13,738 bases of DNA, taken from Roseobacter sp. GTDB lineage: Bacteria; Pseudomonadota; Alphaproteobacteria; Rhodobacterales; Rhodobacteraceae. The stretch spans positions 1 through 13,738 of the forward strand of contig JAGXHB010000046.1 in the NCBI GenBank assembly GCA_024636425.1. The letters are read 5' to 3'. The position numbers and the translations under genes were made by a program. The notes beneath the pieces are model-generated. The model was not told where the DNA came from and searched no databases. It saw nothing but the letters and a program-made list of their open reading frames with translations. Shown here piece by piece: positions 1 through 6,722 of this stretch. Each line of letters opens with the position of its first letter. Within the stretch, counting starts at the first letter, position 1.

Positions 1-1
1 C

Positions 2-175
2 ACACGTTTTGATGCCGCGACTGCTTTTGCCCACACCCTTGGCTATACGGTCAGCATCGGCATGATGCCGCTACAGCTGATTTCGATCGTGCTGATGTGC
101 ACAACGGCAAGGTGCCAAGGGCTCAGCGACATGGTGCTTGGCACCGTGGCCCTGAACCGACGCAGGGAAAACTGA
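2..175 (+). CDS. RDD family membrane protein, C-terminal fragment
   Basis: Only the last 57 codons are present; the gene begins before the window. The fragment has a hydrophobic stretch (MMPLQLISIVLM) followed by CQGLSDMVLGTVALNRR. That is the way RDD-domain proteins end: a last membrane helix and then a G-(L/D)-x-D-x-(V/L)-x-GT-x-V motif. RDD proteins are small inner-membrane proteins of mostly unknown function, some proposed to act in ion transport or antiport. The gene points the same way as bpt, which starts 65 bases downstream, so the two may be co-transcribed. The family call rests on a short motif and is moderately certain. Confidence 0.7.
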   Translation, partial: TRFDAATAFAHTLGYTVSIGMMPLQLISIVLMCTTARCQGLSDMVLGTVALNRRREN

Positions 176-210
176 TCCTGCCGCAATCTGGGGCTTGGCG
201 TGGTTTCAAG

Positions 211-237
211 CTGTTGTTATCCTTCCTCTAACAACAG
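211..237 (+). repeat. Perfect hairpin abutting the bpt start codon
   Basis: CTGTTGTTA (211-219) and TAACAACAG (229-237) are perfect 9-base inverted arms around a pyrimidine-rich 9-base loop. The hairpin ends three bases before the ATG at 241. No Shine-Dalgarno sequence is visible between the RDD gene and bpt, so this structure occupies the place where one would be expected. It may be an attenuating or stabilising element, or the remains of an RDD terminator. The structure is seen directly; the role is inferred. Confidence 0.6.
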
Positions 238-240
238 TGG

Positions 241-1068
241 ATGAATATGCGTCACACCCTTCCCATAGCGCCTCAGTTTTATGTCACAGCGCCTCAGCCT
301 TGCCCTTATCTTGAGGGCCGGATGGAGCGGAAGCTGTTCACGGCACTCCAGGGCGATGCGGCGGCGAAACTGAATGACAGCCTGTCCGGGCAGGGTTTCA
401 GACGCTCGCAGAACGTGCTTTATCGACCTTCCTGCGCCGACTGCGCTGCCTGCCTCTCGGCGCGCATCAATGTGGCGGAATTCTCCCCCAACAAAAGCCA
501 GAAGCGCACGATCAAGCGCAACGCGGGGCTGTCGCGGCGCGCAACATCGCCTTGGGCAACCGAAGACCAGTACGAGCTCTTTCGCCGCTACCTTGACAGC
601 AGACACTCGGACGGCGGCATGGCGGACATGGACGTCTTTGAATTTGCCGCGATGATCGAAGAGACCCCGATCCGCAGCCGGGTGATCGAATACACTGACG
701 CCACAACGCGCGAGCTGATCGGCGTCTGCCTGACTGACGTTCTGGGGGACGGGGTCAGCATGGTCTATTCCTTCTACACCCCTGACCGCCCCAAGGACGG
801 TCTTGGCAATTACATCATCCTTGATCATATCGAAATCGCCCGAGCGGCCGGCCTTCCTTATGTCTATCTCGGTTATTGGGTGCCGGGCAGCCAGAAGATG
901 GGCTATAAATCAAAGTTCTCGGGGCTCGAGGTCTACATGGGCGGGCGCTGGCAGAAAATGCGCAATCCCGACGACTTTTCGCCAGACCGCCATCCGCTCA
1001 ACACGGATCCGATTGCCGAACAGGTCGCCAATATCGCGCTGCCCGATATGACTCCTTCCAAAACCTGA
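241..1068 (+). CDS. bpt: Aspartate/glutamate leucyltransferase (Bpt; often annotated arginyltransferase)
   Basis: This cytoplasmic aminoacyl-tRNA-protein transferase adds Leu from Leu-tRNA to proteins with N-terminal Asp or Glu, marking them for ClpS/ClpAP degradation (bacterial N-degron pathway). The 275-residue protein has the usual family length. It carries the N-terminal ATE domain signature: CPYL at 21-24, then SCADCAAC with cysteines at 65, 68 and 71. The C-terminal GNAT-like half contains YSFYTP, GLGNYIILDHIEIA and YLGYWVPGSQKMGYK, which are strongly conserved in Bpt/Ate. The ATG at 241 is used because the family begins with a short stretch before PQFYVT; ATG 247 is an alternative. Neither has a convincing ribosome site, and a hairpin sits directly upstream. 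Whether Leu or Arg is transferred cannot be read from sequence with certainty, but bacterial members of this type are generally Bpt. Confidence 0.93.
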   Translation: MNMRHTLPIAPQFYVTAPQPCPYLEGRMERKLFTALQGDAAAKLNDSLSGQGFRRSQNVLYRPSCADCAACLSARINVAEFSPNKSQKRTIKRNAGLSRRATSPWATEDQYELFRRYLDSRHSDGGMADMDVFEFAAMIEETPIRSRVIEYTDATTRELIGVCLTDVLGDGVSMVYSFYTPDRPKDGLGNYIILDHIEIARAAGLPYVYLGYWVPGSQKMGYKSKFSGLEVYMGGRWQKMRNPDDFSPDRHPLNTDPIAEQVANIALPDMTPSKT

Positions 1069-1090
1069 CATCTTTGCCCGCTCTGGCTTT

Positions 1091-1211
1091 TTCTGGCTTT
1101 AAAATATCGCGGGGGAGTTGAGGGGGCAGACGCCCTTCTCAAGCCTGACGTCGCACCGTCGTGCGGCTTTAGGTCGCTCCGCACCAGAATCACGGGGTGC
1201 CGCGCCCCGTG
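1091..1211 (+). repeat. Hairpin-rich extragenic element, copy 1 (3' side of bpt)
   Basis: This stretch after bpt has no credible gene. It begins with TCTGGCTTTAAAATATCGCGG. A hairpin of TTGAGGGGGC (1118-1127) and GCCCTTCTCAA (1132-1142) with one bulge follows. Next are a small CGCAC/GTGCG hairpin (1152-1165) with a CGTC loop, then CACGGGG (1191-1197) paired with CCCCGTG (1205-1211). None ends in a long T-run, so these are not clear rho-independent terminators, though they could stop or stabilise the bpt transcript. The first 30 bases resemble a second locus at 8200. The bases from 1212 to 1300 show nothing I can name. Confidence 0.5.
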
Positions 1212-1300
1212 TCTTACGCAAAACACCAAAACTTGGCCGGCCCGCGCAATAAATGGAAAGAATTTGTGGCCCCCGCGACATTTTTTCATGCGATTGCCCA

Positions 1301-1327
1301 TTGACGCCCCTGATTCCCGCTCATAAT
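1301..1327 (+). promoter_or_regulatory. Putative sigma70-type promoter of the ilv leader and operon
   Basis: TTGACG at 1301-1306 (5 of 6 to the -35 consensus) and CATAAT at 1322-1327 (5 of 6 to the -10 consensus) are separated by 15 bases, slightly short. The predicted start near 1334 lies about 24 bases before the leader peptide ATG at 1358. That position is what an attenuator transcript needs. Confidence 0.55.
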
Positions 1328-1357
1328 GTCCCCAAACGCAGATAGGAGCCTTTGGCC

Positions 1358-1405
1358 ATGACATCCCTAGTCGTCATTGTTGGACACACGCGCATGGGCC
1401 GGTAA
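1358..1405 (+). CDS. Branched-chain amino acid leader peptide of the ilvBN attenuator
   Basis: This 15-codon frame encodes MTSLVVIVGHTRMGR and ends in TAA. Codons 4 to 8 are Leu-Val-Val-Ile-Val, five consecutive residues that are exactly the end products controlling acetolactate synthase. A good ribosome site, AGGAG at 1344-1348, lies 9 bases before the ATG, and a promoter-like sequence lies just upstream. The peptide is followed at 26 bases by a rho-independent terminator and then by ilvB. In established ilv attenuators, ribosome stalling at such codons when charged tRNA is scarce lets an antiterminator form. I infer the same here; the peptide is too short to have another obvious role. It is easily missed because of its length. 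Confidence 0.88.
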   Translation: MTSLVVIVGHTRMGR

Positions 1406-1432
1406 CGGCAGACCATTCCAGTCACCATGCGC
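1390..1432 (+). promoter_or_regulatory. Putative antiterminator pairing of the ilv attenuator
   Basis: GCGCATGG at 1390-1397, inside the leader peptide codons Thr-Arg-Met-Gly, is perfectly complementary to CCATGCGC at 1425-1432. The second arm overlaps the first two bases of the terminator stem (1431-1437), so both helices cannot be complete at once. A ribosome stalled on codons 4-8 (1367-1381) leaves 1390-1397 mostly free. A ribosome that reaches the stop codon at 1403 covers it and lets the terminator fold. The overlap is only two bases, so the competition is partial on paper. Confidence 0.6.
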
Positions 1433-1460
1433 CCCCGCTAAAACCGGGGGCTTTTTTATT
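1431..1460 (+). terminator. Rho-independent attenuator terminator before ilvB
   Basis: GCCCCCG (1431-1437) and CGGGGGC (1445-1451) form a perfect 7-bp GC stem with a 7-base loop CTAAAAC. Six T's, an A and three more T's follow. It lies between the leader peptide and ilvB with no other gene in between, so its purpose must be to end transcripts before the operon. Confidence 0.93.
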
Positions 1461-1507
1461 TGCGACGCAAGATTTTGACAGCAACCACCGCCTGACGGAG
1501 CACGAAA

Positions 1508-3259
<1,752 letters not shown>

Positions 3260-3261
3260 CG

Positions 3262-3308
3262 CGTTTTCTTTCAAAGAAAACGGGCCGGAATTTTTCAGAA
3301 ATTCCGGC
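3262..3308 (+). repeat. Two tandem hairpins in the ilvB-ilvN gap
   Basis: CGTTTTCTTT (3262-3271) and AAAGAAAACG (3273-3282) are 10-base inverted arms around one centre base. GCCGGAATTT (3284-3293) and AAATTCCGGC (3299-3308) are 10-base arms around TTCAG. The two begin immediately after the ilvB stop and end 28 bases before the ilvN ATG. No U-run follows the second. They may slow 3' exonucleases and set the IlvB:IlvN ratio, or be a dispersed intergenic element. The function is inferred. Confidence 0.6.
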
Positions 3309-3336
3309 GGCAAAAACAAACGAGAAGGACAGTCAG

Positions 3337-3897
3337 ATGTCAGCCCTGAAAATCAAAAAAGGCTCAACAAGCCACTCCGCCTATAACCTGCGTCCCAATT
3401 TTTCGGACGTTATCGAACGCCACACGCTTGCGGTTCTGGTTGAAAACGAACCGGGCGTGCTCGCGCGCGTCATCGGTCTTTTCTCGGGCCGGGGCTATAA
3501 CATCGACAGCCTGACCGTGGCCGAGGTGGATCACACAGGACACCTGAGCCGCATCACCATCGTCACATCCGGCACCCCGCAGGTGATCGAACAGATCAAG
3601 GCGCAGCTGGGGCGCATTGTCCCCGTTTACGAGGTCCACGATCTGACGGTCGAGGGCCCTTCGGTCGAGCGCGAGCTTGCCATGTTCAAGGTCACGGGCA
3701 CAGGCGACAAGCGCGTCGAAGCCCTGCGTCTGGCCGATATTTTCCGCGCCAATGTCGTTGACAGCACGCTTGAAACATTCGTCTTCGAAATTACAGGCGC
3801 GCCGGATAAAATTGACGCTTTCGCTGACCTGATGCGTCCGTTGGGCCTAACGGATGTGGCACGCACCGGCGTTGCAGCGCTGCCGCGCGGAAACTGA
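3337..3897 (+). CDS. ilvN: Acetolactate synthase small, regulatory subunit
   Basis: This subunit activates IlvB and gives it feedback inhibition by valine. The 186-residue protein has an N-terminal ACT domain (about 29-103) with ENEPGVLARVIGLFSGRGYNIDS. Asn37, Gly40 and Asn55 align with Asn11, Gly14 and Asn29 of E. coli IlvH, positions known to matter for valine binding, so valine sensitivity is expected. A C-terminal ALS_ss_C domain follows (about 110-180). The protein carries some 26 extra residues at the N-terminus compared with E. coli IlvH, as is common in alphaproteobacteria. ATG 3337 has AAGGA at 3325-3329 with 7-base spacing. It shares the ilv transcript with ilvB, and its stop lies three bases from that of the convergent gene. 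Confidence 0.96.
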   Translation: MSALKIKKGSTSHSAYNLRPNFSDVIERHTLAVLVENEPGVLARVIGLFSGRGYNIDSLTVAEVDHTGHLSRITIVTSGTPQVIEQIKAQLGRIVPVYEVHDLTVEGPSVERELAMFKVTGTGDKRVEALRLADIFRANVVDSTLETFVFEITGAPDKIDAFADLMRPLGLTDVARTGVAALPRGN

Positions 3898-3900
3898 CCT

Positions 3901-4236
3901 TCAGGCCTGCCCTCGCACGCGCGGGCAGGCATCCTGCTGACAGCGTGCCTGAAACGGGATGACATTGCCAATCCCGGTCACGCGCTTTTCGGGGGTGGTG
4001 TAGGTCAGCAACGTACGCGGCAAATCCGGGCTCATCCCCTGATGAACAACGCAGGCATTACGGGCCCTGCGAAGCTTGCAATCGATATAGACATCGAACT
4101 CAACGAGATCGCCAGCGTCAAACGCCATGGCAGCGGTGTCCTCCGTGCCATGAAAAAATGCAAGGTCACCGTGATCCTCACACCAGAACACAGCCTTGTT
4201 CTCGGCGTCGTCGCTCCAGAGTACTACACCGTACAT
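3901..4236 (-). CDS. Conserved hypothetical protein, 111 residues, acidic N-terminal half
   Basis: I do not recognise a named family with certainty. The N-terminal 55 residues (MYGVVLWSDDAENKAVFWCE, then DHGDLAFF, FDAGDLVEFDVYID) alternate short beta strands with acidic turns and read like a small beta-barrel. KAVFWCEDHGDLAFF has a faint resemblance to cold-shock-type barrels, but the aromatic RNP motifs are not clearly there. The C-terminus is basic and Cys-containing. I prefer this strand over an overlapping plus-strand frame (4042-4395) because that frame runs through the divergent promoter region and has weak composition. The gene is convergent with ilvN and divergent from the XRE regulator. 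The last 25 residues coincide with a GC hairpin. Confidence 0.65.
   Translation of the reverse strand: MYGVVLWSDDAENKAVFWCEDHGDLAFFHGTEDTAAMAFDAGDLVEFDVYIDCKLRRARNACVVHQGMSPDLPRTLLTYTTPEKRVTGIGNVIPFQARCQQDACPRVRGQA
3905..3930. terminator. GC-rich hairpin at the convergent ends of ilvN and the 111-residue gene
   Basis: GCCTGCCC (3905-3912) and GGGCAGGC (3923-3930) form a perfect 8-bp stem with a 10-base loop, eight bases past the ilvN stop. It has no T-run on either strand and lies within the codons of the minus-strand gene. It may aid termination of the ilv operon, but this is not a clear intrinsic terminator. Confidence 0.35.
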
Positions 4237-4354
4237 TCACCCGCCCCCGCTCTCTTAGCTTGTACCCTTCAACAATTACGTGATTTCAACTATTTGTCGA
4301 TTTTTTTACACAGTGAATTTGTGTCTGCGTACGGCCCCGCATGTTCTATTTTGT

Positions 4355-4403
4355 GTCAGTCTGACGCTATTGTGCGTCAGCCCCAATCACTATAGGTTGT
4401 CAG
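4355..4403 (+). promoter_or_regulatory. Cluster of GTCAG/CTGAC half-sites upstream of the XRE regulator
   Basis: GTCAGTCTGAC (4355-4365) is an 11-base palindrome. It shares its right half with CTGACGC (4361-4367), which is inverted against GCGTCAG (4374-4380) over 6 bases. A further GTCAG lies at 4399-4403. TATAGG at 4391-4396 could be a -10 element, with a poor TTGTGC at 4370-4375 as -35, placing the inverted repeat on the promoter. This is what an autoregulator's operator would look like; binding is inferred. Confidence 0.45.
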
Positions 4404-4439
4404 AAATTATTTACACTTTTCTTACAAGAGTATTTCTTA

Positions 4440-5225
4440 TTGGATAACCCTGCCCATATCCGGACGATCTTCGGGGACAATTTACGGTTGCTGTCGCGAG
4501 AGCACCCCTCGATCACCTCGCTTTCGCACAGGCTTGGCATCAATCGCACCCAGTTGAACCGCTATCTGGCCGGCGACAGCTTTCCACGCCCCGACATCCT
4601 TGACCGGATCTGCACCTTCTTCGGCGTCGACGCACGGATCTTGCTGGAACCTCTGGAACAGATCCGGAGCAAGACAACAGCCGAAGGGGCTGCGTATCTG
4701 AACGATTTTGTCAATCAAGGCGCGCGCGACCTGCAAGACCAGGAGTTCCCGAGCGGTATCTATCGGTTCTCCAGACGCAGTTTCATAAACTCTGACACGT
4801 TCGTCGTCGGTCTTGTGCTGGTTTTCCGCGAAGGCCCGCACACCTATCTCAAAGGGTACGAAACTCCCAAGGCGATGCGCATTCAGGGTCTGCCCGTCAC
4901 TTCTGAGGCGCGCGAATTCCGCGGCATCGCCTTGCGCCAGGAAGAAGGCATCGCCATCCTCGCGTCGCGCAGAAATGCGATGACCTCTTCGTTCAACTAT
5001 CTGTCGCGGGTTGCCTCCTTTGAAAACAACTTTTGGGTGGGCTATGCCACCCGCACCATCCCCGAAAACGTGATGGGCGTGCGGGCGACCCGGCTGGTCT
5101 ACGAACTTCTGCCCCAGAATGCCGGCAGCGTCCTTACCGCTGCGCGCAACAGCGGGTTTCACACTCTCGACAAGCTCGAACCGTTTCACCGCCGCCTTCT
5201 GCGCCCCGAGGTCGATTTCGCCTGA
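4440..5225 (+). CDS. XRE-family helix-turn-helix transcriptional regulator with uncharacterised C-terminal domain
   Basis: This is a probable DNA-binding regulator. The first 70 residues form an XRE/Cro-type HTH: TSLSHRLGINRTQLNRYLAG carries the turn and recognition helix, and DILDRICTFFGVDARILLE the following helices. Residues from about 105 to 250 form a second domain with repeated beta/alpha pattern (FVVGLVLVFREGPHTYL, EGIAILASRRNA, FWVGYATRTIPENVMGVRATR) that I cannot assign; it may be a ligand-sensing domain. The start is TTG at 4440 with AAGAG about 9 bases upstream. No ATG occurs nearby in frame, and the HTH begins right away. The oxygenase gene starts 127 bases after its stop on the same strand, which suggests it controls that gene. 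A cluster of inverted half-sites lies just upstream. The HTH call is firm; the target is inference. Confidence 0.88.
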   Translation: MDNPAHIRTIFGDNLRLLSREHPSITSLSHRLGINRTQLNRYLAGDSFPRPDILDRICTFFGVDARILLEPLEQIRSKTTAEGAAYLNDFVNQGARDLQDQEFPSGIYRFSRRSFINSDTFVVGLVLVFREGPHTYLKGYETPKAMRIQGLPVTSEAREFRGIALRQEEGIAILASRRNAMTSSFNYLSRVASFENNFWVGYATRTIPENVMGVRATRLVYELLPQNAGSVLTAARNSGFHTLDKLEPFHRRLLRPEVDFA

Positions 5226-5246
5226 CGGGCCGTACAGACCGGCAGC

Positions 5247-5276
5247 TTGTCACGACACCATGTCGCAGGTGATAAA
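5247..5276 (+). promoter_or_regulatory. Putative promoter and overlapping inverted repeat before the Rieske gene
   Basis: TTGTCA (5247-5252, 5 of 6 to -35 consensus) and GATAAA (5271-5276, 4 of 6 to -10 consensus) are 18 bases apart. The spacer contains CGACA (5253-5257) and TGTCG (5261-5265) as an inverted repeat, a possible operator. The TGTC core resembles the half-sites upstream of the regulator, but the match is loose. Confidence 0.4.
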
Positions 5277-5352
5277 AACGCGTCGCTAATTGCCCCTTTT
5301 CTTGCGCCGCCCCTTGCTAGTCTTGCGCTGTATTCACAAGGGGATCATGCAA

Positions 5353-6495
5353 ATGCACGCCGAGGATCTTCGCCAAGTTCGCCAGCCCATCAACAGTGCC
5401 CATGGTCTGCCCAATGCGCATTACACCGACAGCGCCGTCTTTGCCGAAGAACGCGATGCGGTGCTGTTCCACAACTGGTCCGGCCTTGCCGTCGCCTCGG
5501 ACGTGCCGCAGATCGGGGACGCAGTGCCGCTCACGTTTCTGGGGATGCCACTGCTGGTCGTGCGCGACCGCGCCGGTCAGGTGCGGGTCTTCCAGAACAC
5601 CTGCCGGCACCGCGGCATGATCCTTGTCGACGCACCGCGCAAGATCCAGGGGGCGATCCGCTGCCCTTATCACAGCTGGTGCTATAGTACCGAAGGCGCG
5701 CTTGTCTCTACGCCGCATGTCGGTGGCCCGGGGCAGAACACTCATGAGGGTATCGACCGCGCTCTGCTCGGCCTTATCGAAATTCGCAGCCATATCTGGA
5801 TGGATGTCATCTGGATCAACGTCTCGGGCGCTGCCGCTCCCTTTGAGGAGGCCAACGCCGATCTGCTGACCCGCTGGGCCGCCTTTGACAAACCGCTCTA
5901 TCACGGCGGCGCCGACAGCCGGTTCGAGCTGGGCGTCAACTGCAACTGGAAGCTGGCGGTCGAGAACTATTGCGAAAGCTACCACCTGCCATGGGTGCAT
6001 CCCGGCCTGAACAGCTATTCCCGGCTGGAAGACCACTATCATATCGAGGCGGCAGGCAAATATTCGGGACAGGGCACCTTGGTCTACCGCCAGTTGAAGG
6101 ACGACGGCGGGTCATCCTTTCCCGACTTCGCGGATCTGTCCGAAATTTGGGACACTGCCGCCGAATATGTCGCGGTCTATCCCAACGTCCTGCTCGGCGT
6201 GCACCGCGATCACGCGTTTGCAATCATCCTATCGCCCGACGGCCCCGAAAAGACGACAGAGCATATTCATCTCTACTATGCCGCACCGCAAACGGACGCC
6301 GGATTGCGCGCACGCAACACCGATCAATGGAAACTTGTGTTCGAAGAGGACATCTTTGTTGTCGAAGGCATGCAGCGCGGGCGCCATGCGGTGCACTTTG
6401 ATGGCGGGCGGTTCTCACCGGCGATGGACGGGCCGACCCACATGTTCCACGACTGGGTTGCCAGCCAGCTTCAGGCCCTGCGCGAGGGGGCATGA
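5353..6495 (+). CDS. Rieske non-heme iron oxygenase, alpha (catalytic) subunit
   Basis: This is a soluble oxygenase component that takes electrons from a separate reductase and uses O2 to hydroxylate or demethylate an organic substrate. With the start at 5353 the protein has 380 residues. The Rieske [2Fe-2S] motif is Cys84-x-His86 and Cys104-x2-His107. The mononuclear iron site is His211, His216 (ENYCESYHLPWVH) and Asp333 (EEDIFVVEGMQRG). Three residues before His211, where most ring-hydroxylating oxygenases have the bridging Asp, there is Glu208, as reported for carnitine oxygenase CntA and seen in glycine-betaine-type enzymes. ATG 5353 is 9 bases from AAGGGG; ATG 5347, two codons earlier, is too close to it, and an upstream ATG at 5290 lacks a site. 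No beta subunit or reductase is nearby, which fits homotrimeric alpha-only enzymes. The substrate is unknown. Confidence 0.92.
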   Translation: MHAEDLRQVRQPINSAHGLPNAHYTDSAVFAEERDAVLFHNWSGLAVASDVPQIGDAVPLTFLGMPLLVVRDRAGQVRVFQNTCRHRGMILVDAPRKIQGAIRCPYHSWCYSTEGALVSTPHVGGPGQNTHEGIDRALLGLIEIRSHIWMDVIWINVSGAAAPFEEANADLLTRWAAFDKPLYHGGADSRFELGVNCNWKLAVENYCESYHLPWVHPGLNSYSRLEDHYHIEAAGKYSGQGTLVYRQLKDDGGSSFPDFADLSEIWDTAAEYVAVYPNVLLGVHRDHAFAIILSPDGPEKTTEHIHLYYAAPQTDAGLRARNTDQWKLVFEEDIFVVEGMQRGRHAVHFDGGRFSPAMDGPTHMFHDWVASQLQALREGA

Positions 6496-6710
6496 ACGAC
6501 CTCGACAGCCGCCTGCTCAGCGCACATCTGGTGCAGGATGCGGCGCTGCTGGTCACGCTTTACCGCGAAGCTGCCGATCAGGCGAACGACAGGAACGCAG
6601 CGGGGTTCTACCTGACCCATGCCTATGTCTATGCCCTTGAAACCGGCCATGCGGATGCTGCAGGCCTGCGTGAGATCCTGATCGCCCAAGGGCGCGAAAC
6701 CCCGCTTTAG
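6492..6710 (+). CDS. Small helical protein, 72 residues, translationally coupled to the Rieske gene
   Basis: The ATG overlaps the oxygenase stop codon (ATGA), which indicates translational coupling and a joint product. The sequence is almost all helix: ALLVTLYREAADQANDRNAA, then GFYLTHAYVYALETGHADAA and a closing helix. It resembles one TPR-like helical repeat unit, with no Cys and no membrane segment. I do not know a named family. Its position suggests an accessory factor for the oxygenase (assembly, stability or substrate handling), or simply a co-expressed protein. Its stop is 12 bases from the stop of the convergent amidase. Existence is well supported by the overlap and by codon pattern; function is unknown. 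Confidence 0.8.
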   Translation: MNDLDSRLLSAHLVQDAALLVTLYREAADQANDRNAAGFYLTHAYVYALETGHADAAGLREILIAQGRETPL

Positions 6711-6722
6711 CCCAGCACGGCG

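Noticed and set aside
933..1364. Minus-strand frame of 143 codons spanning the end of bpt and the following gap
   Set aside because: It overlaps bpt codons and the ilv leader, and has no recognisable motif.
4042..4395. Plus-strand frame of 117 codons between ilvN and the regulator
   Set aside because: It overlaps the more coherent minus-strand gene, has no ribosome site, and its end runs through the half-site cluster upstream of the regulator.
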